DNA of 64,000 bases. Origin: Talaromyces rugulosus. Taxonomy: Eukaryota > Ascomycota > Eurotiomycetes > Eurotiales > Trichocomaceae. Below are positions 48,114 through 60,506 of this stretch, piece after piece. The first letter of the stretch is position 1, and each line of letters begins with the position of its first letter. The translations under genes and the position numbers were made by a program. The notes under the pieces are model-generated. The model had not been told where the DNA came from and did no database searches. It was given only the letters and a program-made list of their open reading frames with translations. Where the stretch lies: positions 2,542,001-2,606,000 of the forward strand of contig NC_049563.1 of assembly GCF_013368755.1 (NCBI RefSeq). Reading direction: 5' to 3'.

Positions 48114-49533
48114 ATGTTTCATGTTGCTTCGCCCATTAGAGTGAAGCGACACCTAGTAAACGTCAATACTGGAGTGTATTATCTCAAGTATAGACCAAAT
48201 CCTAATGCTCTTCCCTCATCACGGCCATTTTCGACTCGCTGCGGTGCGATGAGCGACTTGCACGACTTCTTTAGCTATACTTCGGGTCGATGGGTGTAAA
48301 TGTAACTCCCACCAATTCTAAGCTGTGATTAACGAATCCCTCAAGCTATAACGAATCACTCCGCCTTTCCGAACGATATGTGCCTTTCGATATCCCCAAG
48401 TTAAAAAGTGTTGCAGCTGCATCCATCGACCGTTCAGAGTCGGATATCTCATCTTTCCGGAAACTTGCCGAGGGGGGATTCAACCGGACATTCGAGATCG
48501 TAATGCGAGATGGAGTCCAGCTTGTGGCTCGTATTCCATACTCAATAACCGAACCGAAGCACTTTGCCATTGCAAGCGAGGTGGCAACGTTGGATTTTGT
48601 GAGATTGCAAGGTATACCAGTACCCCGTGTCCTGGCATATTCAGCCGACGATAAAAACCCCGTTGGGACTGAGTATATTATAATGGAAAAGGCTGTTGGA
48701 AATGAGCTTTGTATGCCTATGAGAAAGTAGACCCTGCTGAACATGTGCGGAACCTGCGTGATTATTTGCAAATTGCTCGCCTTCTTTCCCCGCCAGCAGG
48801 GCATTTTTTCAACAAACCAATCATTCGCCATCCAGACCTCCAGCCAAACAATATACTGGTCTCTGACTCATTTGATATCATTTCATTGATAGACTGGCAA
48901 CACTGTTCAGTACTTCCCCTGTTCCTCCATGCAGGGCCGCCAAAATATTTCCAAAATTATGGTGACGCTGAGTCGGAAAATCTTATTAAACCGCAGCTTC
49001 CTGCAAATTTTGATGACTTGGATGAAAATGAAAAAATGGCTGCCAATGAGGCTTTTCGAAAACGTCATCTCCACTACTATTATTTCGCAGCGACGGCCAA
49101 GTTCAACAAAGACCATTTTGATGCATGCACTGATGATGGAGTAATCCTCAAACAAAAGCCATTCCAGCACGCCGGAGATCCTTGGGAAGGGGATAGTGTC
49201 ACACTAAGGGCTGATCTTATACGAGCCAGTCAACGCTGGCAGCAAATTGCTAACGACACCTCATCCTGTTGCCCGCTTAGTTACACCACAGCGGAGATCG
49301 ATGAGTGTCTCGGTCTGGAAGTCGAGCAAAAACTGGCTGACGAAGATATGGAGAAATCTCGAAATTGCCTCGGCGTGTCCATTGATGGGTGGGTGACTCA
49401 TGAAAGATATGATGTTGCCAAAGAGCTGAGTGAAAGCTTCAAAGCTGAAGCAATAGCTCTGGCAGACTCTGAAAAAACTGTAGAACAAATCCGGAAACAT
49501 TGGCCTTTTGATGATCATGATGAGAATGAGTAA
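48114..49533 (+). pseudogene. AIM9-like aminoglycoside-phosphotransferase-family kinase, internally deleted and frameshifted
   Basis: Exon 1 (48114-48295) starts with a basic, Ser-rich leader suited to mitochondrial import and ends SDLHDFFSYTSGRWV. The intron 48296-48345 (AAG acceptor) joins YNESLRLSERY in phase 2. The N-lobe is present (KLAEGGFNRTFEIVMRDG, LVARIPYS, VATLDFVRLQGIPVPRVLAY, GTEYIIMEK). After GNEL near 48710 the frame meets TAG at 48728. The rest continues in another frame (YAYEKVDPAEHVRNLRDYL) with the catalytic loop IIRHPDLQPNNILVSD and SLIDWQH. Compared with family members as I recall them, roughly 100 residues between the two parts are missing, and the deletion changes frame. 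No plausible intron bridges the gap. The catalytic residues survive, so the damage may be recent, or this is a sequencing or assembly error. Confidence 0.8.
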
Positions 49534-50588
49534 TTGCTGTATGGGTGAAATCTAAGTAATTGACGAACCCAATCTAGGCATGCGTGTGTGAATTGGTGTA
49601 TCGATATATGTCAATTGCATGTATCAATCAACATTGAAATTACGCCGAACACTGATTTGTTTGGTTATGTCTTCAAATGTTATTAATTAATTTATAGATT
49701 AGATCTCCCTACACTTTTATTAAGTTAAAATCCGGTTAAATTTTTGGTCCAATATACTACCACATCTAAGCCAACGACTTTCGGAAACCTCGATGCTCAT
49801 TGTACCTTAATACATAGTGTTATTATCGATGGCAGGTTATCATTATCTGATCGTAGCATACTATTCAATTGTGTTCAGATTCTCTACAAAGAAAGTAAAT
49901 ATAACTGCTTCACTCTGTTCCGCAATTAGGGCTTATGCCCGCATAGGGCAAGGAATAGGGTTAGCGCTATACAGCCATACACGTTGTCGAAGTATATGAG
50001 GATTGCTCATAATACACACGACTCAGCCTGCCCACGATTGCTATTATTAACAACTACGTATCGGCCCAGAGTACATATTCAGCCGGGTTTAGATCACTTA
50101 CATGTACGTGCGTATGCCAATATCATGCTTCCAGATACGTATGAGAATGCACCAAAAAGGTGATTTCTCCAGGCTCTACACATGCAAATAAGATGTATAT
50201 CTTTTCTCTCTTCCCTTTTATTCCTATTATAATAATAATCCTATTTTTATCACCACGAAAGGGGTCGACACTGGACAGGGCAGTGCATCCAGGCATGTCG
50301 ATCAGTTGCCCGGCTAGTGGGGCACGGCCGCGCAATGACAGCGCGCATCGCCTCCTTTGTGTTTCAGAGCTGCGCAACAACAGGAATATTTCGTATTTAA
50401 AAATCACTTCATAAATTCTCCTTCTGACAATGCCCGCTGTCTCGTCGTCTGCTTGCTCGCTGCCTTCTGTCGGCTGTTTTATATGCCGTTGAATCGATGA
50501 CTTTGTGTGCCGCCAGTCAACCTCTTGATTCCTGACCAGGAACTGCATCTCAAAACATCTACGAGTCAAACACATCGCTAAAGCAACC
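49534..50588. other. 1.05 kb intergenic region
   Basis: Nothing coding seen. It includes the promoter of the MARVEL-type gene and AT-rich DNA. Confidence 0.5.
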
Positions 50589-51660
50589 ATGGGGAGAGCC
50601 TCGTTTATGTCGTCGCCCTACTCGGCAGGGCCGTTTTATTTTGCCAGAGGTCTTTGGGCGATTTCGACCGTGATCGTGACGGCGATAATGATCTACTTTG
50701 CTATTCATCTGCACGCTGATGGCTTCAAACTGCCATTTGCATTTGTTATCGTGAGTGGCACGACAAGAGTCTAGAACATTTATATTGTTGTTTGTTGCTA
50801 ACATATAGAATCAACAGCTGCTCATTGCCTGCTTCCTCACTCTCTTCAGCCTCATCCTCACGGGCATCTTACACTGCAGCAACCGCCTCAGCCCCGTGCT
50901 CTCCATGGTCCTCAACATCATCTTATTCATCCTCTGGATCGCCTCGATCGGTTTACTTGGATATAGCATGAAGGGAACCATCAGCGTCACCTGCGACACC
51001 AGCAACTGGGGCACATCGACCGGAGTCATGGTGTGTCGACTGTACAAGACGCTCTTCTCCTTTGTCGTCATCTCACTCGCCATGACCTTTTTGCACATCA
51101 TTCTCGATGTTGTCGCGCGCCGCGACCGCTACAATCTCAGCAGAGTCGGCTCTATGCGCTACCGTGACGAGGATATCAAGCTGAACGACCGCACTGAGAG
51201 CAGCGTCCCCGCGCTGTCTGGCGGCGCTCTGACAGAGGATCCATCCGGCCATCATCGCGGCGCAGATGCGTATAATGCTTTTGGCACTGTAAGACCCGAG
51301 GAACCGCAGTACACGCATCGCCATCCTGTCCCCGAGGACGACTATCCCAGTCACAACATGACAACCAACCCATATCACGATGATGGTTTCGAAAACGAAC
51401 CGCAGCCAGCCCATCATCACCACGCCGCCGCAGTCAGCAGCAGCAGCAGCAACAACAATAACCATGAATATTACGACGGCGTGCCAGACATTCCTGCTGT
51501 TCCCGGTTCTCGATGGGCCGCTGTTTCCAATAACAACTCGACGCCGTATTCGCCGTTGAATTCGCGATTCGATGAGCAAACGGGGTATGAATCGTATCGA
51601 CCTCAACCGACCCAACAATATCAGCACACGCCTTATGACCGATATGACTATACTCGTTGA
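50589..51660 (+). CDS. MARVEL-like four-transmembrane protein with long cytoplasmic tail
   Basis: Exons 50589-50750 and 50818-51660, phase 0; 334 residues. A CATATAG acceptor 9 bases earlier would add Asn-Gln-Gln and keep frame. Four membrane segments: about 18-40 (ARGLWAISTVIVTAIMIYFA), 50-72, 82-104 (VLNIILFILWIASIGLLGYS) and 124-146 (LFSFVVISLAMTFLHIILDV), with two cysteines in the loop before the last one. This topology matches fungal MARVEL-domain proteins of the plasma membrane. The tail (about 150-334) is hydrophilic, rich in His, Tyr, Pro, Ser and Asn, with a poly-Ser/poly-Asn run, and probably disordered. Function unknown. Confidence 0.82.
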
Positions 51661-51977
51661 TTTTTTTTTTTTTCTTCTTCTTTTTTCGGAATTTCGGGTT
51701 TATCATCGCGACGGATTCAATAGGAATGGCGTTTTCAGACTAGGGCAAACATTTTAGAGGCGTATAATCATTCATTTTTTTGAGTCACATCATTATCTCA
51801 GAATAGCATATATATTCAGAATGAGATGAAACAGGAAGTATTAAGAAATAAAGAGCTCTTCATTATTTTTTTGGGGCAAACAAATTCGCTTCCGATAGAC
51901 ACGGTGCTAAATCAGGCTTCGAATGATATGCTGATAAGACAAAAGAAAAGAAAAACACATGTCTAGTGCTGACTGAA
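51661..51977. other. Short convergent gap
   Basis: 3' UTRs of the MARVEL-type gene and of the mannose-1-phosphate guanylyltransferase-like gene. A T-rich run (51661-51685) follows the first stop codon. Confidence 0.5.
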
Positions 51978-53458
51978 CTACATGATGACTTCGTTTGTAA
52001 CATCCTACAAGAGTAGTTTCGTTAGTAGTGAACGAATGAGAGAAAGTAAAGGTACATACCCGTTTCAGTTCCTTGTACGGCAGACACACACAGTTTTGGA
52101 CACGGACTTCATCGCCCACACCGCACTCTTTACCCAATATCGTAATGCTCTGGACCTTGACACCGTTCTTGATCACGCTTGTCGAGTGACTGCCCGCCAC
52201 AATCGGGGTGCCTTCGACACGGGCCCAGGCGCCGACACGGCTGCCCCAGCCAATAATCGCGTACAGCACGCAGGCGTCGTGTTTGATCTCTGCATCCTCA
52301 AGGATAATTGCCTCCTTGACTCGGGCACCAGCGCCAACAATGGCACGGGGTCCGATGGACACGTTGGGACCCAATTTCGCCGTTGGGTCAACTTCAGCCG
52401 TCGGGTGGATGTAGACGGGGGGCACGATGACGGCAGAGGGGGCGATGAGTTCGTCCGACTGCGCCTGGAAGGCCTGCTGCAAGTAAAGGGCATTGGCTGG
52501 CACAGCTGAGCCGGCTGTCTTGATCTGGCGCCAAAAGTCTTTGGTCTCGTGAACGAAGAAACGGTTGCTATCGGCAAGGTCGGAGAGAATGTCCTGCTCC
52601 AAACGCAGCATTTCTGGCTTCTCAGCGTCTTCGTCTTCGGCAATAAACGACGACTCGAGGTTCTCGGACGACGGGTACGAAACCAAACGAGGACGGGTGG
52701 TGCGGCGCTTGATGACGCTGCGGATCGAGGGGAAGATGGTTTCCGTCGCAAACAGGTAGACACCGCAATTGATCAGGTTCGAAATGTGCGACTCTGGTTT
52801 TTCGACATAGTGCAGAACTCGCTTCGTGTGCGCGTCAGATACAATGCAACCAAAGTTGGTTGCTGCGTCGTTGCCGACTCGCGTTCCCAGAATGACGGCT
52901 TCGGCGTCCTTCTCCTCGAAGAGGTCCAGCATTTCCCCGAGCGGGAATGAGCAGCAGACATCCGAGTTGAGCACAAAGAAGCGCTCAGGCTTGTTCTTCA
53001 GAATCGCATCGCGGAAATGGTACAGACCCCCAGCGGTGCCCAGAGCTTGGTATTCTCGCAGGTATTGAATGCGCAGGTGGGGGAATTCTTTGCCCGCGTC
53101 CTTGATGAAGTCCCGGAACACGGTCTCGTCGTAGTACCCAACCAGGACGACTTCACGGAGACCTGGCACTTTGGCGACGGCTTTCAGCGAGTGGTAAATA
53201 ATCGGATGGCCGGCGACGTCAAAGAGTGGCTGCAGCAGCGCGTGTAATTTAGCAAATCAATCAATCAATCGCGGGGTTGTTAGGGGCGGTTTGCGTCGGT
53301 GACGTACCTTGGGCACATCCAGCGACAGTGGCCTGAATCGAGTGCCTCGCGAGGGGCCTCCGACCTGCAGAAGAGAAATGTTAACAAAAACGAGCGAAAC
53401 AACCAGCGTGCGTGGCCGGTGAACGACTGACCAGAATGACAGCTTTTGTCGAGGCCAT
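51978..53458 (-). CDS. Mannose-1-phosphate guanylyltransferase, alpha-type (GMPPA-like)
   Basis: Nucleotidyltransferase-family protein of GDP-mannose supply for glycosylation and cell-wall mannan. Exons 53458-53432, 53364-53308, 53229-52060 and 52004-51978, all phase 0; 426 residues. The activation loop is GGPSRGTRFRPLSLDVPK (11-28), and the sugar-nucleotide site is FVLNSDVCCSFPLGEM. The C-terminal half forms the hexapeptide left-handed beta-helix (IHPTAEVDPTAKLGPNVSIG, GAGARVKEAIILEDAEI). The end DVTNEVIM is typical of the family. An insert between the two domains (ENLESSFIAEDEDAEKPEM) and the alpha-type loop suggest the regulatory GMPPA-like paralog rather than the main catalytic Psa1/Srb1 enzyme, which is expected elsewhere in the genome. 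Cytosolic. Confidence 0.92.
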
Positions 53459-54176
53459 GTTGTTGTTGCTGCTGTGTTCCCGGATCGGCACATGCAACAT
53501 GGAAGGCGACATGGACGGTAGAGGCAGGATCGCGGTCGATGTAGCTTGGAGGTGTCTGTGGACTCGTGCTATATATGTATATGAAAAACGTGCTCAGCAA
53601 GCGAAGGACTCGTCGTACAGCAAATATGAAATAGTTCTATCTGGCTGGACCAGGCGGTCAGTTGGCGCTACTAGTGAGTCCGAATCGGGCAAGAGCCCCA
53701 CCATGCATCTGCTTCACTTGCCAGTCACTATATAATATTATTATCCATTCTTTTTTGTATATGATATTCGTTGTATAGATATTTATGTAAAGTAGGCATA
53801 ACATAGTTCATATTTGGCTGAAATATCTCAACACCAAAATAAATAGCTCTTTTGAAGGAGCTTTGATAAATCTCATGCTCATCCAACATCTCATAAACAC
53901 TGGTAGCATGGGTGTTATTACATGCTACAGCTCTTCCAGCCTCTTTGTCTTGTTTGCTGCCGGGCAACCCAGCCTCTGCCTCTCCCCTCTCTCCTCCCCT
54001 CTGTTGTCTCCTTCCTTCCTTCACCTCGTCTCCTTTTCATCTTTTCGTCTTTTCTTGACCTTGGGAGATCCTTTTCTTTTATCTCATCATCATCTCTCAA
54101 TACTCTCTATCTGAGAACTAGACCAAGTCATCCTCAAATCCGTTTCCCTAGCCAACGCATCAACATCCAAGACAAG
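53459..54176. promoter_or_regulatory. Divergent promoter region, guanylyltransferase / dynamin-like gene
   Basis: 718 bases between opposite start codons. A pyrimidine-rich tract (about 53960-54110, CTCTCCCCTCT and TTTTCTT words) precedes the dynamin-like ATG, as is common near fungal transcription starts. Confidence 0.55.
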
Positions 54177-56902
54177 ATGCCCTCTGCAGTTCCTCTCCTT
54201 CTTCCACTGGAGGTTGTCCCCAAAGTCGAACTGGGTGAAACAGAACGCCAGAGCGAGGGTTAGTTGTTCCTGCAAGATTTGTGCAATTTGGCTAATCCGT
54301 TAACCCATTGCAGGCTCTGAGACTATCGGCCGCATGACACATGACATGCGAAACCTTGTCAAGAAAATCCAAGAGTTGAGACACCTTGGGATCGAAGACA
54401 ACAAAATTGCCTTGCCAAAAATTTGTGTCGTCGGCGACCAGTCGACAGGAAAATCGTCTCTCATCGAAGGCATGTCTGAAATCAAAGTCCCTCGCAGCGC
54501 TGGAACTTGCACTCGTTGCCCTATGGAGATCAATCTATCCGAGAGCAATGAACCATGGCGTTGCAGAATATCCCTGAGCCGAAACCATTACTACAGTAGT
54601 AACCTGAGCCTCAAAAAGATATCGAAAGCTAAACCCCTGGGGCCGTGGGTGGCTATGGATCCTCAGGAAGAGCATTTCGTTACGTTGGATAACAAAGACG
54701 AGGTGCAAGAAGCCATTCAGTGTGCCCAGCTGGCTATTTTGAACCCCCAAAATGATCCGTCGTCGTATGTGCCCAGCTCGTTTTCAGCTATGGATAAAAC
54801 ATCGACTCGTGTCAAGTTCTCCCCAAATGTCGTCCGTCTAGACATCTCAGCTCCCGGGTTTTCCAACTTGGCCTTTTATGATTTGCCAGGTGTCATTAGC
54901 CAGGCCGAAGTCGATGAAGAAGCCTACCTCGTGACGCTGGTCGAAAACCTTGTCAAACAGTACGTGTTACAAGAAAGCTGCATCATTCTCTTGACGCTTC
55001 CCATGACAGACGATGCTACCAACTCCAGCGCCGCACGTATCGTTCGTGAAATCAAAGCCACTCAGAGAACATTGGGAGTTTTGACAAAACCGGATCGTAT
55101 GGAAGATACGACCCAGTGGTGTGAAATCTTAACCGGCAACAAGTTTCTTCTCGGCCACGGCTATTTTGTCATTCGCAACAACCCCAATCCTGCCGTCGAT
55201 AATGAACAAGCTCGATTTGAAGAGGAATATTTCTTTTCCCAGCCCCCTTGGACCAGTGACCTGGGTGGTTTCCAGGAGAAGTTTGGTACGCGAAGGCTAC
55301 AAACCGCCCTGTCTCAACTATTGCTTGACCAGATCAGAAATTCTCTCCCGAATGTTGTCACTCAAATCAATGAGAAAGCGGAGAGGATCAAGGCAGAACT
55401 TCAACTACTGCCTCAGCCGGTTACCAAGAGCGCGATTGTTGACCTTGTAAATAAGCTTCGAGACTTTCAGAGTGCTATCGAGTCATGCTTCGATGGTGGA
55501 TCGAAAGATTCACAGATGTTGAGGCAATGGGACTATATTGCATCTGATTTTCGCCTCTCCCTCCAGCATACCCGACCATCCTTGAACACGGAGACAGATG
55601 AAGACGCCTTTCCCAAGGTGGTTGAGGATGGAAGCGACGTTGACTGCGAGATAGTCGGCGTACAGCAGGCACGGACGCCTAATAAGCCCAGAACACCCGC
55701 GACCGATACAAAGGTAGTAATTCCCACCCAGAGAATTTCTCAGCCGAACCTTCAGTACAAGACTGAATTATTTGGTGACTTTAAAGGTAAGCATTCATAA
55801 TGTTCGTGTGAATGGTGTATTTGCGCTTACCCATATATTTATATATAGGACCGAAACATCGGTTCCAGCTACCTGAAATCAGGAGTATCAATGAAAGTTA
55901 CTCTTACGGACATATACACAGTCAAAACCACCCTCGTGCCAGCGAGGCTCTGAACAAAATTAGCGTATCTCACTGGGGCGGCCCTATGGGGATTTTCCTC
56001 GACATCACCAACAAGCTAGTCAGAAGCACAATCATCAACCAGGTTAACAAAGTATTCGCACAATACCAGGAAACGGAACTACATCGGCTTATTTCAAACA
56101 TCGTCTCTCGGAACCTGTCTCAACTCAAGAATGACTTGGAGCTGCAAGCCTTGGAGCTTCTCGATCAGGAGAAATCCAAGCCATTGACCACGGCATTCAC
56201 GTACGTTCAAGCAGAGGAAAAAAGGCACTACGAACACTTGACCTATCGACGCCGAATCACTAGAGCCAAGGCGTATCTCAAGTCCCAGAATGAGTTACCT
56301 GAGGATGGTGCCAAGGCCACGCAAAAAGCAAAACAAATTGATGTCGGGCCGGATCCGTTTGACAACGAAGTCAAGATGATGGCAGTGCGTTACATGTCAT
56401 CTTTTTGTTTTTTATAACTAGCGCGGCTAACTGATTACTTGGATAGGGTACTCGAGCTTACTACGACCTTGCATCTACTCGCTTTGTGGATTCGCTTGCC
56501 CAGAAAGTGCATTTGAGGCTTTTTCGAAAGTGTAACAACTTGTGCTCTGTGATCGAGGAGAAGCTTCAGATTCACGGGAATGACGGTATGTTCTTGGCGA
56601 TTTTTTTTTCTTTCTTTCTTTCTTTCTTTCTTTCATTATACTAACAGTCGGTCCCTGTAGCGGCGGAAAGATGCACACGTCTGATGGATCCCAACATTGA
56701 GCATCGACAGCAGCGCGAGCGTCTGGTGACTCAACTAGAAAAACTAACCATTGCGCAGCAATGGCTTTCAGAAAGCTCGAAAAAAGACGACGAAGACAAT
56801 CTGGCCGATGACTATGGGCAGCTAGTCGACTCATTTTTGTTGTCAGATACAGGCGACGCAGACGACGTGGGTGGTGCGGACGATAAGACAAGGGTCTTCT
56901 AA
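54177..56902 (+). CDS. Dynamin/Mx-like large GTPase
   Basis: Exons 54177-54258, 54314-55786, 55849-56384, 56447-56585 and 56661-56902; 823 residues. GTPase motifs: G1 GDQSTGKSS (68-76), G2 region with RCPMEI, G3 DLPG (217-220) and G4 TKPD (285-288). The middle and stalk helices follow, with a polar insert (RTPNKPRTPATDTK) at about 480-520. A GED-like region starts near residue 698 (GTRAYYDLASTRFVDSLAQK). No PH domain or Pro-rich tail is evident, so it resembles the Mx-like fungal dynamin-related proteins rather than Vps1 or Dnm1. Such proteins assemble on membranes; in fungi this subfamily is multi-copy and its role is not settled. The acidic C-terminus ends DDKTRVF. Confidence 0.9.
56601..56634 (+). 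repeat. T9 plus (CTTT)n microsatellite in the last intron of the dynamin-like gene
   Basis: A T run followed by about six CTTT units, inside the polypyrimidine part of the intron 56586-56660. Confidence 0.9.
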
Positions 56903-58050
56903 TGAGCGAGTCTGTCTTTTCTCCTTTCCTTGTCGTGCTGGAAGAGATTTCTACGATATTTTGTGCAGTATCTTGACAGTCTAACAACCACATGTGGGAT
57001 TTTTTTATTTCTTTCTCTTTTACTGAATTAGCTCTTTACAAGGGTTAAAAAACTATCGATTTCTTTGGTGTCTGCGATACATATGAGCGATACATGCGAG
57101 AGGGGAGGTGGTATGTAAGTGGTATGTAAATTTCAGAAACAAAAGTTCAGTTTCCTTGGGTCAGGTCTCGATTTGTGAGAATGACAAAAGGTTCGGAATA
57201 GAATTTGACAAATATCTTTTTCATTAGTTACAGCGATAGTAGAAACATGTGAATGATCAATCGATGAGGTTGCCTGCCCCTCATTAGTTGGTTGCCCTAG
57301 CCCTATACCCTAGCCAGGGGTGTATGGTCAAGCTAACTCAAAACGGACAGACCAGGTGTATATGTGAAAGATTTTGTCGTCAGACATGTTCAGAACTCGG
57401 GGGACTAGGGGGGTCTAGGAACTTTTAGCGTCGCAATCAGATCGAATATTTAGCCTGACTCATGCGTATATACGATAAGCGCTAACTTGTTTTTTTTTCC
57501 CGATTGCTACAGTACATGTATTTGAGATCTGCATAGAATGAAACCAGGTACTACTCAAAAGTGACATGGTTTTACATGGTCTTACATGGTCGATACGGCC
57601 GATACGTTCTAAATAACAAACCAAAAGACTACAAAGTATCATTGATGAGACAATGCAAATACAAAAAAATGGGACTGTTGGCCAAGTTCTGAGGCAAAAT
57701 ATGACTCACTGATGTCCATTCAGCCTTGACATCATAAAATTGAAGAATACCGTCTGATCAAAAGGGTATAAAAGGGTAGTTATTGACCACCTGGAAGCAA
57801 AACCAAGTAGATGGATATATTTGAAGACTCAAAGCTGGTTGGCGTTCCAAACATCGGGTGACTCACTCACTACTTTACACTCCCGCCACTCTTTCTTCCC
57901 TCTTGTTCCCCGCACAGCCTTTTTTTCCGGTGCGAACCCCACCCTAGTTTTCGCAAGGGTAAAAAAAAAAAGAAAGAGCCACCATCGCATTCACTTCTTT
58001 CTAGAAGAACATCTTCTCGAAACACGGAACTGCATAAAACACTTTGCATC
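56903..58050. promoter_or_regulatory. 1.1 kb intergenic region with lysyl-tRNA synthetase promoter
   Basis: No gene seen. TATAAAA at 57767-57773 lies about 280 bases upstream of the synthetase ATG. Three close copies of ACATGGT occur near 57565-57592. Confidence 0.5.
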
Positions 58051-59921
58051 ATGGCGGATTCCGGTGTCAAGGAGGCCGAAGCTGCCCTCTCCAATCTCAT
58101 CCTAGACGAAGTCACTGGCGAGAAGGTGTCCAAGTCCGAGTACAAGAGACGCCAGAAGAACAGAGAAAAGGACGCAAAGAAGAAGGAGAAGGAGGCTGCT
58201 GCCCCGCCCAAGACTGAGAAGCAAAAGTCGACTGAAGACGAAGAGTCGGATTTGGCGCCGAATGTGAGTTTGTATCATCGCATGAAACATATGAGACTAT
58301 GGATTAATGGTTGTTTTTTTTCTCCAAATAGCAATACTTTGAACTTCGCTCCAACAAGATCAACAAGCTGCGCCAAACCAAGAACCCCGATCCTTATCCT
58401 CACAAGTTCCAAGTCACCGCCGATGCGCGGCAGTTTTTGAAGGACTACGAGCCTCTGGCCAAGGGCGAGCAGAGGACCGACGTGACTCTGCAGGTCGCTG
58501 GTCGTATCTTCAACAAGCGTGCCGCCGGTAACAAGCTGGTCTTTTACGATATTCGCGCCGAGAATGTCAAGGTTCAGGTCCTGTGCCAGGCCCAATTTGC
58601 CAAGGGTGACGTCCCCTTTGAGCAGCAGCACGAACAGCTACGTCGCGGAGACATTATTGGTATCAAGGGTTTCCCCGGCCGTAGTAACCCAAAGAACCGT
58701 GACGAGGGTGAACTGTCCATCTTTGCTACCGAAGTTATCCTTCTCTCGCCATGTCTGCATGCTCTGCCCTATTCGGGTGGTCTCTCGGACCCGGAGCTGC
58801 GTTTCCGTCAACGGTATCTCGACTTGATCGTGCACGACTCTTCGCGCAGTGTCTTTACTACCCGCCACAAGATCCTCAAGTACATCCGCAAGTACTTTGA
58901 TGACCGTGACTTCACCGAGGTCGAGACCCCGATGATGAACGCCATCGCCGGCGGTGCTACTGCCAAGCCGTTCATTACCCACCACAACGACCTCGACATG
59001 AACCTTTTCATGCGTGTCGCTCCCGAGCTGTACCTCAAGATGCTGGTTGTCGGCGGTCTGGAGCGTGTGTATGAGATTGGTCGTCAGTTCCGTAACGAAG
59101 CAACCGATCTTACTCACAACCCGGAATTCACCACTTGCGAGTTCTACTGGGCATATGCTGATGTCTACGATGTCATGGATCTGACCGAGGAGCTCGTGTC
59201 TGGCCTTGTCAAGCACGTCACCGGTGGCTACGAAACCACATTCACCACGCCGCAGGGCGAAACCTACAACGTCAACTGGAAGGCCCCCTGGAGGCGAGTT
59301 GAGATGATTCCGGGACTCGAGGAGGCCACCGGCGAAAAGTTCCCTCCTGGCGACCAACTACACACTGACGAGACCAACGCTTTCCTCAAGAAGGTCCTCG
59401 CAAAGACCGGCGTAGAATGCACCCCTCCCATGACCAACGCGCGCATGCTCGACAAGCTGGTCGGCGAATTCATCGAAGAGACCTGCGTCAACCCCACTTT
59501 CATCACAGGACACCCGCAAATGATGTCCCCCTTGGCCAAGTACCATCGCACCACCGCCGGTCTCTGCGAGCGGTTTGAAGCCTTTGTCTGCAAGAAGGAG
59601 ATTGTCAACGCCTACACCGAGTTGAACGACCCCTTTGACCAGCGTCTTCGTTTCGAGGAGCAGGCCAGACAAAAGTCGCAAGGTGACGATGAGGCACAGC
59701 TGATTGACGAGAACTTTTGCACCAGTTTGGAATACGGTCTTCCCCCAACCGGTGGCTGGGGAATGGGTATTGACCGTCTCGTCATGTTCCTGACCAACAA
59801 CTACAGTATTAAGGAGGTACTCACATTCCCGTTCATGCGAGACGACGGAGAGAAGAAGGCTACTGCCGCAGAGGTTGTCGGTATTACTCCCCAGCCTGAA
59901 GAGGGCATCCCACACAAGTAG
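58051..59921 (+). CDS. krs1: Lysyl-tRNA synthetase, cytoplasmic
   Basis: Class II aminoacyl-tRNA synthetase charging tRNA-Lys. Exons 58051-58263 and 58332-59921, phase 0; 600 residues, the usual eukaryotic length. A Lys-rich N-terminal tRNA-binding extension ([20 protein letters not shown]) precedes the OB-fold anticodon domain ([33 protein letters not shown]). The catalytic domain has motif 1 ([14 protein letters not shown]), motif 2 ([16 protein letters not shown], about 323) and motif 3 ([14 protein letters not shown], about 548). Strong codon bias is visible, as expected for high expression, and long antisense open frames result from it. No mitochondrial leader seen. Confidence 0.97.
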
Positions 59922-60506
59922 ACGAACAAACCCGGAAAAAAAAGGGTCAATAAAGGGGGCATAGAGGGTTACGACGGCATACGGTATTTCAATTTTTTTC
60001 AAAATAAAAAGAAAAATAATGGCAGCCCTGGCTTAGTTTAGGTTTAGTGTTATGCATATTCTCTCTGTTGAATCTTTCAGAAATCAAGTATTTTCAATAT
60101 TCAAACATCTAATGTATACGTAAAGTCAGTTGATTGGTCCCCTAAAAGCGAGCTGAGTGTCTGCCATTGAAGTTAAACAAGTTTACATATAGAATATAGG
60201 GGTCCCCGGGTTGTGCAAGGTGACATTTTGGGACTTGAGCAGTGGATCATTGTCCCTCACCAGGAAATATCACTGGAATAAAATGAGAACGCCTCTCCTA
60301 GGAACAAAAAAAAAAAGGTTGCTACAGATGTACACGCCCTTTGTCAGAAGCTAGTCCTCATAAGCGATGGCCTATAGGCGTCGTTAGAACAACTTGAGAA
60401 TGCCCTTGAGCATGCCAACATTCAATTTGAGGATGTTGGGCGATTATGATTCGTGGAGCCAGATTCCTGGCCCATTTAATGCAATCGAATTATTAACGAC
60501 AGCGAA
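59922..60506. other. Convergent gap
   Basis: 585 bases, with the 3' UTR of the synthetase gene. Nothing else seen. Confidence 0.5.

Noticed and set aside
5600..49940. Scattered TTAGGG words considered as internal telomere repeats
   Set aside because: Only single isolated hexamers, never in tandem; expected by chance.
51073..51627. 184-codon antisense frame under the MARVEL-type gene
   Set aside because: Low-complexity shadow of the His/Ser/Asn-rich tail.
54177..56902. Reading the dynamin-like gene as Vps1 or Dnm1
   Set aside because: The insert, divergent C-terminus and GTPase details fit the Mx-like fungal subfamily better; family level only is claimed.
58638..60002. Two long antisense frames under the lysyl-tRNA synthetase gene
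   Set aside because: Expected from strong codon bias of the sense gene; no motif of their own.
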